Made by a program: the position numbers and the translations under genes. From Rubrivivax sp. (GTDB taxonomy: Bacteria; Pseudomonadota; Gammaproteobacteria; Burkholderiales; Burkholderiaceae_C), in contig JALHPY010000033.1 in assembly GCA_022842305.1 (NCBI GenBank), forward strand, positions 1 through 34,493: a DNA stretch of 34,493 bases, in the 5' to 3' direction. Positions within the stretch are counted from its first letter, which is position 1, and the number at the start of each line of letters is the position of its first letter. Under the pieces are notes generated by a model that was given only the letters and a program-made list of their open reading frames with translations, did not search any database and had not been told where the DNA came from. Positions 1-7,679 of this stretch are shown one piece after another.

Positions 1-1292
1 CCCACGCCCAGGCCCCAGCCCAGCAGCGTGACCAGCGCCACGCCCGCCACCGCCGGCACGAAGACCGCGCTGACGCGGTCCACCAGGCGCTGGATGGGCG
101 CCTTGCCGGCCTGCGCGGATTCGACCATGCGCACGATGCGCGCCAGCAGCGTCTCGGCGCCGATGGCCGTGGTGCGCACCAGCAGCAGGCCGTCGCCGTT
201 GACGGCGCCGCCGGTCACGCGCTCGCCCGGGCCGCGTGGCACGGGCAGGCTTTCGCCAGTGATCAGGGCCTCGTCGACGGCGCTTTCGCCTTCCACCACC
301 TGGCCGTCGACGGCGATGCGCTCGCCCGGCCGCACCACCACCAGGTCGCCCACGGCCACCTCGGCCAGCGGTACGTCCACGTCGCCCTCGGCCCGGCGCA
401 CGCGCGCGCTGGCCGGGCGCAGCGCGTTGAGCGCGCGGATGGCCTGGCTGGTCTGGCGCCGCGCGCGCGCCTCCAGCCACTTGCCCAGCAGCACCAGGGT
501 GATGACCACGGCCGAGCTCTCGAAGTACAGCGCGGGCATGGCGTTGTCGCCGGCCGTGGCCAGGACGTACAGGCTCAGCCCGAAGGCCGCGCTGGTGCCC
601 ATGGCCACCAGCAGGTCCATGTTGCCGGCGCCGGCACGCAGCGCACCCCAGCCGGCGCGGTAGAAGCGCGCGCCCAGCCAGAACTGCACCGGCGCGGCCA
701 GCGCCAGCTGCCACAGGCCGGGCAGCATCCAGTGCACGCCGAACAGCATGCCCAGCATGGGCAGCACCAGCGGCGCCGACAGCAGCGCGGCAATCACCAC
801 GCGGGCGCCGTCACCCAGGCGGCGCTGCGGTGTGCCCGCACCCGTGCTGGCGGGGGCGGAGACGCGGTAGCCGGCCTTGGTGACAGCAGCCGTGATGGCC
901 TGCAGCGCGGCCGCGGCGTCACGCCCGGCCAGGGTGATGCTGGCGGTCTCGGTGGCCAGGTTGACGCTGGCGGCCAGCACGCCGGGCACGCGCAGCAGGG
1001 CCTTCTCGACGCGCGCCACGCAGGACGCGCAGGTCATGTCGACTATGGGCAGCTGCAGGCTGCGCGTGGCCACGCTGTAGCCGGCTTTCTCGACCGCCTG
1101 GCGCAGCGCGGCGGGGTCGAAGCCGGGGCCGGTGCCCACGCTCAGCGTTTCGGTGGCCAGGTTGACGCCGGCCTGCAACACGCCCGGCACCTTGCGCGCC
1201 GCCTTTTCCACGCGGCCGGCGCAGGACGCGCAGGTCATCCCGTCCACGGGCAGGCTCAGGTCGGCGGTGGCGGTGGCGGTGGCAGAAGTCAT
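1..1292 (-). CDS. copA: Copper-translocating P1B-type ATPase, N-terminal part (cut by window edge)
   Basis: This is the first 430 or so residues of a heavy-metal exporting P-type ATPase of the inner membrane. Two heavy-metal-associated domains come first, each with an MTCASC metal-binding motif (Cys21/Cys24 and Cys88/Cys91). Membrane helices follow, then the actuator domain with a TGES motif near residue 345. The CPC helix, the DKTGT phosphorylation site and the ATP-binding domain would lie to the left of position 1 and cannot be seen. Copper(I) as substrate is therefore inferred from the paired CASC domains and the divergent CopZ-like gene. The start ATG follows a poor ribosome site; residues 4-10 are an Ala/Thr run encoded by three GCCACC hexamers. 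I saw no convincing CueR-type operator in the 129-bp divergent gap. Confidence 0.93.
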   Translation of the reverse strand, partial: MTSATATATADLSLPVDGMTCASCAGRVEKAARKVPGVLQAGVNLATETLSVGTGPGFDPAALRQAVEKAGYSVATRSLQLPIVDMTCASCVARVEKALLRVPGVLAASVNLATETASITLAGRDAAAALQAITAAVTKAGYRVSAPASTGAGTPQRRLGDGARVVIAALLSAPLVLPMLGMLFGVHWMLPGLWQLALAAPVQFWLGARFYRAGWGALRAGAGNMDLLVAMGTSAAFGLSLYVLATAGDNAMPALYFESSAVVITLVLLGKWLEARARRQTSQAIRALNALRPASARVRRAEGDVDVPLAEVAVGDLVVVRPGERIAVDGQVVEGESAVDEALITGESLPVPRGPGERVTGGAVNGDGLLLVRTTAIGAETLLARIVRMVESAQAGKAPIQRLVDRVSAVFVPAVAGVALVTLLGWGLGV

Positions 1293-1421
1293 GGGGCCAG
1301 ATGATGCCGCCTGACGCTGACTTCAAGCGCGCCATCAGCGCGCCGGGTTGACCGGTGTCGGGGCGGGGGCGGCGGACGCGGGCACACTCCTGCCTTCGTC
1401 CCCCAGCCGGAGAGCCCACCC

Positions 1422-1613
1422 ATGATCAGCTTCCAGATCCCCGACATGACCTGCGGCCACTGCGTCGCCGCCGTGACCAAGGCCGTGAAGGCCGCCGACC
1501 CGGCCGCCGAGATCAAGATCGACCTGCCCACGCACAACGTGCAGGTGCAGACCAGCGTGCCGCGCGAGGTAGTGGTGGCGCAACTGGTGGACGCAGGCTA
1601 CACGCCCGACTGA
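1422..1613 (+). CDS. copZ: CopZ-like heavy-metal-associated metallochaperone
   Basis: A 63-residue cytoplasmic protein made of a single heavy-metal-associated domain. It has the MTCGHC metal-binding motif near residue 9 and the usual beta-alpha-beta-beta-alpha-beta length. Such proteins carry Cu(I) and hand it to the N-terminal domains of CopA, which is encoded divergently 129 bp away. A GGAGA ribosome site lies 8 bp before the ATG. The motif is CGHC rather than the CASC of the neighbouring ATPase, which is common among chaperones. Copper specificity is inferred from context. Confidence 0.92.
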   Translation: MISFQIPDMTCGHCVAAVTKAVKAADPAAEIKIDLPTHNVQVQTSVPREVVVAQLVDAGYTPD

Positions 1614-1643
1614 GCCCGCCCGGCAGCCCGCGGGGCGCGTGGC

Positions 1644-1660
1644 TACACTGCCGGCCCCCA
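1644..1660 (+). promoter_or_regulatory. -10 element placed for a near-leaderless transcript
   Basis: TACACT at 1644-1649 matches the sigma-70 -10 box in four of six bases. A start about 7 nt downstream would give an mRNA beginning roughly 4 nt before the ATG at 1660. There is no Shine-Dalgarno sequence before that ATG and no good -35 box. Confidence 0.45.
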
Positions 1661-2124
1661 TGGCCGCCATCCACATCACCGACATCGAAGCCGCCATCAA
1701 CTGGTGGCGTGAACGTTCGCCCTCGCCCGACGGCCTGAGCGCCTGCGCCGAGGTGCGCGCGCTGGCCGAGGTCTACGGGCTGATGGCCTATGAGCGTGCT
1801 TCGTTGGTCGACGAGGCCGCCCTGCCCGCCGCCGCGCTGCAGGCCTGGCTGCGCTGGTACGCCAGCACGCCCGACGCGCCCTGCATCGCCATCTGCTCCA
1901 CCAGCCAGGGCGACGCGCAGTGCAAGGGCTGCGGCCGCAGCCACGACGAGGTGCAGCACTGGCCGGCCTACAGCCCGTTTGAGAAGCGCCTGGTGTGGCG
2001 CCGCATCACGCAAGAGGCCACCGCCTGGCGCTTCAACCGCTATGCCGAGCGCGCGCGCCAGGCAAGCGGCGCCGATCACCCGGCGCCAGAGAGCTTGGTC
2101 TCGCCCCCAGCGGGTCGCGCTTGA
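1660..2124 (+). CDS. DUF3717/DUF1289 double-domain protein
   Basis: A 154-residue soluble protein of unknown function. The N-terminal part (residues 4-17, IHITDIEAAINWWR) is the hallmark of DUF3717, found in Burkholderiales. The middle carries a DUF1289 cysteine cluster with Cys75, Cys79, Cys88 and Cys91, followed by a GRSHDEVQHW segment. The four cysteines suggest a bound metal, but this is inference. I chose the ATG at 1660 over a GTG at 1639 because the family begins right at the ITDIE segment and because a -10-like box lies just upstream. The gene ends 11 bp before the ATG of the MATE gene, so the two are probably cotranscribed. Confidence 0.8.
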   Translation: MAAIHITDIEAAINWWRERSPSPDGLSACAEVRALAEVYGLMAYERASLVDEAALPAAALQAWLRWYASTPDAPCIAICSTSQGDAQCKGCGRSHDEVQHWPAYSPFEKRLVWRRITQEATAWRFNRYAERARQASGADHPAPESLVSPPAGRA

Positions 2125-2135
2125 ACGGTTCGCGC

Positions 2136-3530
2136 ATGTTCCCGCCGCGCCGCGCGGCACTGCTGGCCAGCGCCCGGCGCATCGCGCCACTGGCCTGGCC
2201 GGTGCTGGTAGGCCAGCTCTCGGTGCTGGCCTTTGCCACCATCGACACCATGCTGGTGGCGCGCGCCAGCGCTGCCGACCTGGCGGCGCTGGCCGTGGGT
2301 GGCGCCATCTACATCACCGTCTTCATCGGCTTCATGGGCGTGCTGATGGCGCTGATGCCCATTGCCGGCCAGTTGCACGGCGCCGGCCAGCCGGCCGAGG
2401 CCGGGCGCGAGACGCACCAGGCGGTGTGGCTGGCACTGGCGCTGTCGGCGCTGGGCTGCACGCTGCTGGCCTTTCCGGCGCCCTTCCTGGCGCTGGCCGG
2501 GGCCGGCCCTGAGGTTGCTGCCAAGGTGCGCGCCTACCTGCTGGGGCTGGCCTTCGCGCTGCCGGCGTCGCTGCTGTTCACGGTGTTCCGCGCGCTCAAC
2601 AACGCGGTCTCGCGGCCCAAGGCGGTGATGGTGCTGCAACTGGGCGGGCTGGCGGTGAAGGCGCCGCTGTCGGCGGCGCTGGTTTTCGGCCTTGGCGGCC
2701 TGCCCGCGCTGGGCGTGGCCGGCTGCGGCATCGCCACCGCTTTCGCCATGTGGGCGCAAGTGCTGCTGGCCGCGTGGGTGCTGCACCGCGACGCCTTCTA
2801 CGCGCCCTTTGCGCTGCTGGGCCGCGGCCTGGACCGCCCGCGCCGCGCCGCGCTGGCCGGACAGCTGCGCCTGGGCCTGCCCATGGGCGCGTCCATCATG
2901 GTCGAGGTGACCGGCTTCTCGTTCATGGCGCTGTTCATCTCGCGCCTGGGCACCACGCCGGTGGCCGGGCACCAGATCGCCGCCAACCTGGTGTCGCTGC
3001 TGTTCATGCTGCCGCTGGCCATCGGCAATGCCACCAGCACGCTGGTGGCGCAGCGCATCGGCGCGGGCGACGCCCCCGACGCGCGCCGCCTGGGCTGGCA
3101 CGGCCTGGTGCTGGGCTGCGGGCTGGCGGCGCTGGTGGGTGCGGCAGTGTTTGCCACGCGCGAACAGGTGCTGGGCCTGTACACCGGCAACGCCGCGGTG
3201 GTGGCCGCGGCGCTGCCGCTGCTGGCCTGGGTGGCGGTGTTCCACGTGGCCGATGCGGCGCAGATCATCGCCGCCTTCGTGCTGCGCGCCTACAAGGTGG
3301 CCACGGTGCCGCTGCTCATCTACGTGGCGGCGATGTGGGGCGTGGGCCTGGGCGGCGGCTGCGTGCTGGCCTTCGACCTGCTGGGCTTCGTGCCCCCGGC
3401 GTTGCAGGGCGCGCGCGGCTTCTGGCTGGCCAGCACCACCGGGCTGGTGCTGGCGGGCGTGGCGCTGACGCTGGAGCTGTTGCGGGTGATGCGGCGCGAC
3501 CGCGCGGCGGGCGGTGTGCGTTCGACCTGA
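2136..3530 (+). CDS. MATE-family multidrug/toxin efflux transporter
   Basis: A 464-residue inner-membrane protein with about twelve hydrophobic helices in two similar halves. It matches the MatE family (NorM/DinF type): an N-terminal WPVLVGQL segment, FRALNNAVSRPK in the first half, and ATSTLVAQRIGAGD in the second half. These proteins export cationic drugs or metabolites using a sodium or proton gradient; the substrate here cannot be told. The ATG at 2136 is preferred to an in-frame TTG at 2121 that touches the previous stop codon. The gene follows the DUF3717 gene by 11 bp. Length is normal for the family. Confidence 0.9.
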   Translation: MFPPRRAALLASARRIAPLAWPVLVGQLSVLAFATIDTMLVARASAADLAALAVGGAIYITVFIGFMGVLMALMPIAGQLHGAGQPAEAGRETHQAVWLALALSALGCTLLAFPAPFLALAGAGPEVAAKVRAYLLGLAFALPASLLFTVFRALNNAVSRPKAVMVLQLGGLAVKAPLSAALVFGLGGLPALGVAGCGIATAFAMWAQVLLAAWVLHRDAFYAPFALLGRGLDRPRRAALAGQLRLGLPMGASIMVEVTGFSFMALFISRLGTTPVAGHQIAANLVSLLFMLPLAIGNATSTLVAQRIGAGDAPDARRLGWHGLVLGCGLAALVGAAVFATREQVLGLYTGNAAVVAAALPLLAWVAVFHVADAAQIIAAFVLRAYKVATVPLLIYVAAMWGVGLGGGCVLAFDLLGFVPPALQGARGFWLASTTGLVLAGVALTLELLRVMRRDRAAGGVRST

Positions 3531-3565
3531 AGACCTTGATGGCGGCCGGGTGATGGGGCCGCGGC

Positions 3566-3587
3566 GTGCCACGGTCGAGCGTGGCAC
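3566..3587. terminator. Hairpin after the MATE gene, no U-tract
   Basis: GTGCCACG and CGTGGCAC form a perfect 8-bp stem around a 6-nt loop, 35 bp after the MATE stop codon. There is no T-run on either side, so it could be a weak terminator or an mRNA 3' stabiliser. The rest of 3531-3755 shows no gene. Confidence 0.4.
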
Positions 3588-3755
3588 ATGGCGCCTGCTC
3601 CAGACAGGAACAGCATCAGGGCCTTGCGAACCCCTTTCACCCGGGTCTGTCCGCGCTCGTCGGGCCGGTGCGCGATGTCTAGATTTCGGGTCGGCGTGTG
3701 CATGCCGACGGGCGCGTACGCCACCACCACCCCCAAGAGAACCTGGAGACCCTGG

Positions 3756-4067
3756 ATGAGCACATCCCCTGCACGCCGCATCTTCCTGTGCCGCATAGTC
3801 ACCACCGGCACCGCCCTGGCCGCCGGCATGGCCCACGCCCAGTCCAAAGTCGACGAAGCCGACGAGCAGGCCGTGGCGCTGGGCTACCGCCACGACACGA
3901 CCAAGGTCGACGCCAAGAAGTACCCCACCCACAAGGCCGACCAGAAGTGCAACAACTGCCAGTTCTGGCAGGGTGCCCCCAGCGACGCCTGGGCCGGCTG
4001 TTCGATGTTCGGCCGCAAGCACATCGCCGCCGCCGGCTGGTGCGTGGCCTACAAGAAGATCGGCTGA
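3756..4067 (+). CDS. High-potential iron-sulfur protein (HiPIP), exported
   Basis: A 103-residue periplasmic electron carrier holding one [4Fe-4S] cluster. The four ligands are Cys65 and Cys68 (a CNNC pair), Cys82 and Cys96, in the order and spacing typical of HiPIPs. The N-terminus has an RR pair at 7-8 followed by a hydrophobic stretch ending AMAHA-like at about residue 28, which fits a twin-arginine signal, as expected for a cofactor-loaded protein. The ATG at 3756 has GGAG about 8 bp upstream. HiPIPs carry electrons from the bc1 complex to oxidases or photosynthetic centres; no such partner is in this window, so the partner is unknown. It converges on the cache-domain gene. Confidence 0.92.
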   Translation: MSTSPARRIFLCRIVTTGTALAAGMAHAQSKVDEADEQAVALGYRHDTTKVDAKKYPTHKADQKCNNCQFWQGAPSDAWAGCSMFGRKHIAAAGWCVAYKKIG

Positions 4068-4075
4068 CGCAAAGC

Positions 4076-4109
4076 GGCGACATGAATCGCCAGCGCGGTT
4101 CATGTCGCC
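4076..4109. terminator. Strong 15-bp hairpin between convergent genes
   Basis: Arms at 4076-4090 and 4095-4109 pair over 15 bp, with one G-U wobble, around a CAGC tetraloop. The hairpin begins 8 bp after the HiPIP stop codon. It lacks a clear T-run, but its size and place fit transcription stop or 3'-end protection of the HiPIP mRNA. Confidence 0.65.
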
Positions 4110-4123
4110 ATGAAGATGTCAGA

Positions 4124-4139
4124 GGCGGCCCACGCCGCC
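4124..4139 (-). terminator. Small GC hairpin downstream of the cache gene
   Basis: GGCGGC and GCCGCC pair around a CCAC loop, 7 bp beyond the minus-strand stop codon at 4147. There is no T-run, so the terminator role is only suggested by position. Confidence 0.35.
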
Positions 4140-4146
4140 CGAGGGT

Positions 4147-5037
4147 TCAGCGCGGGTAGTAGCCGACGCCGAGGATCAGGTTGTCGACCCGCTCGATCAG
4201 CGAGCGCTTGGGCTCGACGGCGTTGGTGGCCGGGTTGCGCCAGACGTAGTCGACGCTGCCCTTGCTCTGCTTTTTCACCAGCGCCATCATTTCTTCGACC
4301 AGCGGCTTGCCGGCGGCGTCACGCATGGCGCGCACGTCCATGCCGGTGAGCTGGGGCGCGGCACCGGTGGCGCGGTAGCGCCCGTCGTCGACCCCGATCA
4401 CGAAGACGTACTGGTCGTCGTGCATGAAGCCGCCCTGCGGGTTGTTGAACGCGGCGAATGCGGCGTCAGCGCCCTGCTTGCGCAGATAGGCCACGGCCTT
4501 GTTCAGCAGATCCTGCGCCTCTTCGACCGAGGCCCGCGGCGTGTAGTAGCCCACGGCCAGGATGTGCTGGCCCACCAACTGGTAGCTGCTGACCTTGCTT
4601 TCGACCCGGTTGCTGGCCGGGTTGCGCCAGTGGTACTCGATGCGGCCGCTGGGGCTGGTCTTGGCCTGGTCCAGCAGATCGCGGATCAGCGGCTTGCCGG
4701 CGGCGTCGCGCAGGTCGATGGTGCTCTTGCCGGCCAGGCCCAGGGGCGAGCCGCCGTTGGCATGCATGTAGCCGTCGAGCCCGACCGCGAAGACGTAGTA
4801 GGCGCCGTTCACGAACGGACCCTTGGTGTCGTTGAAGGCGGCAAACGACTTCTCGGGGCCCTGCTTCCTGTAGTGCTCGACGGCCTGCTCGAGCAGCTCG
4901 CCGGCACGCCGGGCCTGGCTGCGCTCGATGGCGCCCATCGACGGCGCCGTGGGGTCGGCCGCCAGGCTGGGCGCCATCGGTGAGAGCAGAGCACAGGCCA
5001 GGACGATCGTGGTGAAACTGAGCGGGGGTCGGTTCAT
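4147..5037 (-). CDS. Secreted tandem cache-domain protein
   Basis: A 296-residue protein with a signal peptide (hydrophobic core within the first 22 residues, cleavage probably after SLA near 26) and no further membrane helix. The mature part is two copies of one cache-like domain. Both copies contain an AFAAFN or SFAAFN segment, a YVFxxGxDG-type strand, DAAGKPL, a WRNPA(S/T)N segment and a closing GYY(T)P. This resembles the type-2 single cache domains that sense small ligands in chemoreceptors and kinases, but here no signalling domain is attached. It would be a free periplasmic ligand-binding protein. Longer upstream starts would destroy the signal peptide. The ligand and any partner are unknown. 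Confidence 0.82.
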   Translation of the reverse strand: MNRPPLSFTTIVLACALLSPMAPSLAADPTAPSMGAIERSQARRAGELLEQAVEHYRKQGPEKSFAAFNDTKGPFVNGAYYVFAVGLDGYMHANGGSPLGLAGKSTIDLRDAAGKPLIRDLLDQAKTSPSGRIEYHWRNPASNRVESKVSSYQLVGQHILAVGYYTPRASVEEAQDLLNKAVAYLRKQGADAAFAAFNNPQGGFMHDDQYVFVIGVDDGRYRATGAAPQLTGMDVRAMRDAAGKPLVEEMMALVKKQSKGSVDYVWRNPATNAVEPKRSLIERVDNLILGVGYYPR

Positions 5038-5117
5038 GGGGGTACTCGGTGGAGGAACTTGAAGCGGCGCCGGGCCGGCGCCGGAAGCGTTGCGGGCCCG
5101 CAGGACGGCCATGCTGG

Positions 5118-5138
5118 TTTGCACCAACATTATGCAAA
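5118..5138 (-). promoter_or_regulatory. Putative promoter and overlapping operator for the cache gene
   Basis: On the minus strand CATAAT (5134 to 5129) resembles a -10 box, about 92 bp before the cache ATG. The flanking TTTGCA (5118-5123) and TGCAAA (5133-5138) form a 6-bp inverted repeat with a 9-bp spacer that brackets this box. The stretch is much more AT-rich than its surroundings. The regulator is unknown. Confidence 0.4.
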
Positions 5139-5207
5139 TTGCAGGCCACCGGGCTTGGCGCGTGCGGCATCCGGGGATGCCTCTACGCCGGGGGCCGGCC
5201 ACCACTC

Positions 5208-5223
5208 CAATCGATGACGATTG
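5208..5223 (-). terminator. Weak hairpin downstream of glpK
   Basis: CAATCG and CGATTG pair around an ATGA loop, 26 bp beyond the glpK stop codon. The stem is only 6 bp and has no T-run, so it is a weak candidate terminator. Confidence 0.3.
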
Positions 5224-5248
5224 ATTCGTTTGAAGACAGTGTGCCGCC

Positions 5249-6745
5249 CTACCCCGCCACCGTCTGCCGCACCGCCCGGTCCCACTCGGCCATGCGCTCA
5301 GCCGCGCGTTCGCGCGGCAGCGTGGGCAGGAAGCGGCGGTCCACCTGCCATTGCGCTGACAACTCGTCCAGGTCGCGCCACACGCCCGCCGACAGCCCGG
5401 CCAGGTAGGCCGCGCCCAGCGCCGTGGTCTCGATGACCTTTGGCCGCACCACCGGAATGCCCAGCAGGTCGGCCTGGAACTGCATCAGCAGGTCGTTGAC
5501 GCAGGCGCCGCCGTCCACGCGCAGTTCGGTCACGGCAGCTTCGCCTGATGCCGCGGCGTCACGCGCCATGGCCTGCAGCAGGGCCGCGCTCTGGAAGGCG
5601 ATGCTTTCGAGCGCGGCGCGCGCGATGTGCGCCACCGTGCTGCCGCGCGTCAGGCCGACGATGGCGCCGCGCGCATTGGCGTCCCAGTAGGGCGCGCCCA
5701 GGCCGGTGAAGGCCGGCACGAAGACCACGCCGCCGGCGTCGGGCACGCTTTGCGCCAGGGCTTCGATCTGGCCGCTGCCCTGGATGACGCGCAGGCCGTC
5801 GCGCAGCCACTGCACCACCGCGCCGCCGATGAACACGCTGCCTTCCAGCGCGAATTCGGGCGTGGGCCCGGGCTGCGCCGCGCTGGTGGTGATGAGGCCG
5901 TTGCCGCTGGTCTGGAACTGCGCGCCGGTGTGCATCAGCATGAAGCAGCCGGTGCCATAGGTGTTCTTGGCCAGACCGGCCTTGAAGCAGGCCTGGCCGA
6001 ACAGCGCGCTCTGCTGGTCGCCGGCCATGCCGCCCACGGGCAGCGCCGCGCCCAGCAGCTCGGGCCGGGTGTGGCCGAACACGTGGCTGGACGGGTGCAC
6101 CGCCGGCAGCAGTTCGCGCGGCACGGTCAGCAGCGCCAGCAGCTCGTCGTCCCAACGGTTGGCGTGCACGTCCAGCATCAGCGTGCGCGCGGCGTTGCTC
6201 ACGTCGGTGGCGTGCACCGCGCCGCCGGTCAGTTGCCACAGCAGCCAGCTGTCCACGGTGCCGAAGGCCAGCTCGCCGCGCCCGGCGGCGGCGCGGGCGC
6301 CTTCGACGTTGTCGAGAATCCACTTGAGCTTGGTGCCCGAGAAATAGGCGTCGACGATGAGCCCGGTGCGCTGCCTGAACAGCGCCTCATGCCCCTGGGC
6401 GCGCAGCGCGGCGCAGGTGGGTTCGGCGCGCCGGTCCTGCCAGACGATGGCGTTGTACACGGGCAGGCCGGTGCGCCGGTTCCACACCACCGTGGTCTCG
6501 CGCTGGTTGGTGATGCCTATGCTGGCGATGTCGGCCGCCGTCAGGCCCGATTTCGCCAGCGCCTCGCACGCCGTGGCCAGCTGCGTGTCCCAGATCTCCA
6601 GCGGGTCGTGCTCCACCCAGCCGGGCTGCGGGTAGATCTGGCGGAACTCGCGCTGCGCCATGGCCACGATGTGGCCCTGGCCGTCGAACACGATGCTGCG
6701 CGAGCTGGAAGTGCCCTGGTCCAGGGCCAGAAGGTGGGTCTTCAT
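5249..6745 (-). CDS. glpK: Glycerol kinase
   Basis: A 498-residue cytoplasmic enzyme of the FGGY kinase family that phosphorylates glycerol with ATP to sn-glycerol 3-phosphate. It has the N-terminal phosphate loop DQGTSSSRS at 9-17, the [13 protein letters not shown] segment, and the C-terminal [16 protein letters not shown] segment of the family signature. Full length agrees with known GlpK. It is the last gene of a glpR-glpK unit, separated from glpR by an 11-bp tandem duplication that copies its own start region. Its product feeds GlpD, encoded divergently. No glycerol facilitator gene is present; the ABC importer encoded on the other strand would supply substrate. Confidence 0.97.
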   Translation of the reverse strand: MKTHLLALDQGTSSSRSIVFDGQGHIVAMAQREFRQIYPQPGWVEHDPLEIWDTQLATACEALAKSGLTAADIASIGITNQRETTVVWNRRTGLPVYNAIVWQDRRAEPTCAALRAQGHEALFRQRTGLIVDAYFSGTKLKWILDNVEGARAAAGRGELAFGTVDSWLLWQLTGGAVHATDVSNAARTLMLDVHANRWDDELLALLTVPRELLPAVHPSSHVFGHTRPELLGAALPVGGMAGDQQSALFGQACFKAGLAKNTYGTGCFMLMHTGAQFQTSGNGLITTSAAQPGPTPEFALEGSVFIGGAVVQWLRDGLRVIQGSGQIEALAQSVPDAGGVVFVPAFTGLGAPYWDANARGAIVGLTRGSTVAHIARAALESIAFQSAALLQAMARDAAASGEAAVTELRVDGGACVNDLLMQFQADLLGIPVVRPKVIETTALGAAYLAGLSAGVWRDLDELSAQWQVDRRFLPTLPRERAAERMAEWDRAVRQTVAG

Positions 6746-6759
6746 GGGGTCTTCATGGG
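6738..6759. repeat. 11-bp perfect tandem duplication over the glpR/glpK junction
   Basis: The unit GTCTTCATGGG occurs twice in direct succession (6738-6748 and 6749-6759). On the minus strand each copy carries ATGAAGACC. One copy gives the glpK start; the other places an ATG overlapping the glpR TGA in the form ATGA. Confidence 0.85.
6742..6756 (-). CDS. Possible four-codon linking ORF between glpR and glpK
   Basis: ATG at 6756 overlaps the glpR stop codon as ATGA and reads Met-Lys-Thr-Pro before a TGA. That TGA in turn overlaps the glpK ATG, again as ATGA. An AAGG motif lies about 10 nt before this first ATG, better spaced for it than for glpK. Ribosomes could thus pass from glpR to glpK by two stop-start steps. 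Translation of the mini-ORF is inference from these overlaps. Confidence 0.35.
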
Positions 6760-7520
6760 CTGCATACCTTGAGCGTGACGCCGGCCTCGGCCAGCATGGC
6801 CGGAAACGGATCGGGCGGGGTCTGGTCGGTGAACAGCATGTCCACCTGCTCCAGCCGCCCCAGCTCGACCATCGCCGGCCGGTTGAACTTGCTGTGGTCG
6901 GTGGCCATCCAGACCATGCGCGAGTGCTCGATGATGGCGCGCGCCACCTTCACCTCGCGGTAGTCGAAGTCGCGCAGCGTGCCGTCGGCTTCGATCGCCG
7001 ACACGCCCATCAGGCCGATGTCCACCTTGAACTGCTGGATGAAGTCCACCGTCACCTCGCCCACGATGCCGCGGTCGCGCGAGCGCACCACGCCGCCGGC
7101 CACGATGACTTCGCAGTCGGGGTTGTCCGACAGGATGGCCGCCACGTTGAGGTTGTTGGTGATGACGCGCAGGCCCTTGTGGCCCAGCAGCTCGCGCGCG
7201 ATGGCCTCGGTGGTGGTGCCGATGTTGATGATCAGAGAACAGTTGTCGGGCACCTCGCGCGCCACGGCGCGGGCGATGCGGCGCTTGGCCTCGTCGTGCA
7301 GTTGCTGGCGCTGGCGGTAGGCGATGTTCTCGATGGTGGAGCTGGGCACGCGCACGCCGCCGTGAAAGCGCGCCAGCAGGCCGGCGTCGGACAGCAGGCG
7401 CACGTCGCGCCGCACGGTCTGCAGCGTCACGCCGAACTGCTCGGCCAGGGCCTCGACCGAGACGCTGTTCAGGCGCCGCACCGCTTCGAGCAGCTGCAGT
7501 TGCCTTGGGCTGGGGTTCAT
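6753..7520 (-). CDS. glpR: DeoR-family glycerol-3-phosphate regulon repressor
   Basis: A 255-residue transcription regulator. Residues 6-60 form the DeoR helix-turn-helix, with the recognition part around [15 protein letters not shown]. The rest is the DeoR effector domain, including [13 protein letters not shown] and NNLNVAAIL, with sn-glycerol 3-phosphate as the known inducer in this family. I chose the ATG at 7520 because it gives the standard DeoR N-terminus; upstream in-frame starts run into promoter DNA. The ribosome site is weak. It sits between glpK and the divergent glpD operon, the usual place for a local repressor, and it probably controls both directions. Confidence 0.93.
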   Translation of the reverse strand: MNPSPRQLQLLEAVRRLNSVSVEALAEQFGVTLQTVRRDVRLLSDAGLLARFHGGVRVPSSTIENIAYRQRQQLHDEAKRRIARAVAREVPDNCSLIINIGTTTEAIARELLGHKGLRVITNNLNVAAILSDNPDCEVIVAGGVVRSRDRGIVGEVTVDFIQQFKVDIGLMGVSAIEADGTLRDFDYREVKVARAIIEHSRMVWMATDHSKFNRPAMVELGRLEQVDMLFTDQTPPDPFPAMLAEAGVTLKVCSP

Positions 7521-7570
7521 TGAAAGCGAATCTAAACGATCAGCAACGCGCCAAAGCAAGGGTTGATACT

Positions 7571-7599
7571 GATATAAGGAGAACATCAAGCGAACACAA
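7571..7599 (-). promoter_or_regulatory. Sigma-70-like promoter for glpR-glpK
   Basis: On the minus strand TTGTGT (7599 to 7594) and TATATC (7576 to 7571) match the -35 and -10 boxes in four of six bases each, with an exact 17-bp spacer. The start would lie about 45 nt before the glpR ATG. The region is AT-rich against a GC-rich background. Confidence 0.55.
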
Positions 7600-7618
7600 T
7601 CGCTGAATAACGAAAACA
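7589..7618. promoter_or_regulatory. Candidate GlpR half-sites
   Basis: AGCGAACA (7589-7596) and AACGAAAA (7609-7616) resemble the AWCGAACA half-site of known GlpR operators. Their CGAA cores start exactly 20 bp apart, two helical turns. The first overlaps the -35 box of the glpR promoter. They are direct repeats, not the inverted pair of Escherichia coli, so binding is only a suggestion. Confidence 0.35.
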
Positions 7619-7679
7619 AGCGCGACAGACGCCGAACCCTGGGCGCCTGCCTGCCCGCCCCCTGCAGGAGAACCCCACC

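Noticed and set aside
1263..1283. Three GCCACC-type hexamer repeats at the copA N-terminus as a phase-variable tract
   Set aside because: Units of six bases cannot change the reading frame, and three copies are too few to suggest frequent slippage.
1293..1421. CueR-type copper operator between copA and copZ
   Set aside because: I looked for a 19- or 20-bp-spaced promoter with a MerR-family inverted repeat on both strands and found none convincing. Only a GCGCGC repeat stands out, and that is common in this DNA.
2076..4103. 675-codon minus-strand frame opposite the MATE and HiPIP genes
   Set aside because: It is antisense to a good twelve-helix transporter and HiPIP, with Gln/Arg/His-rich low-complexity translation.
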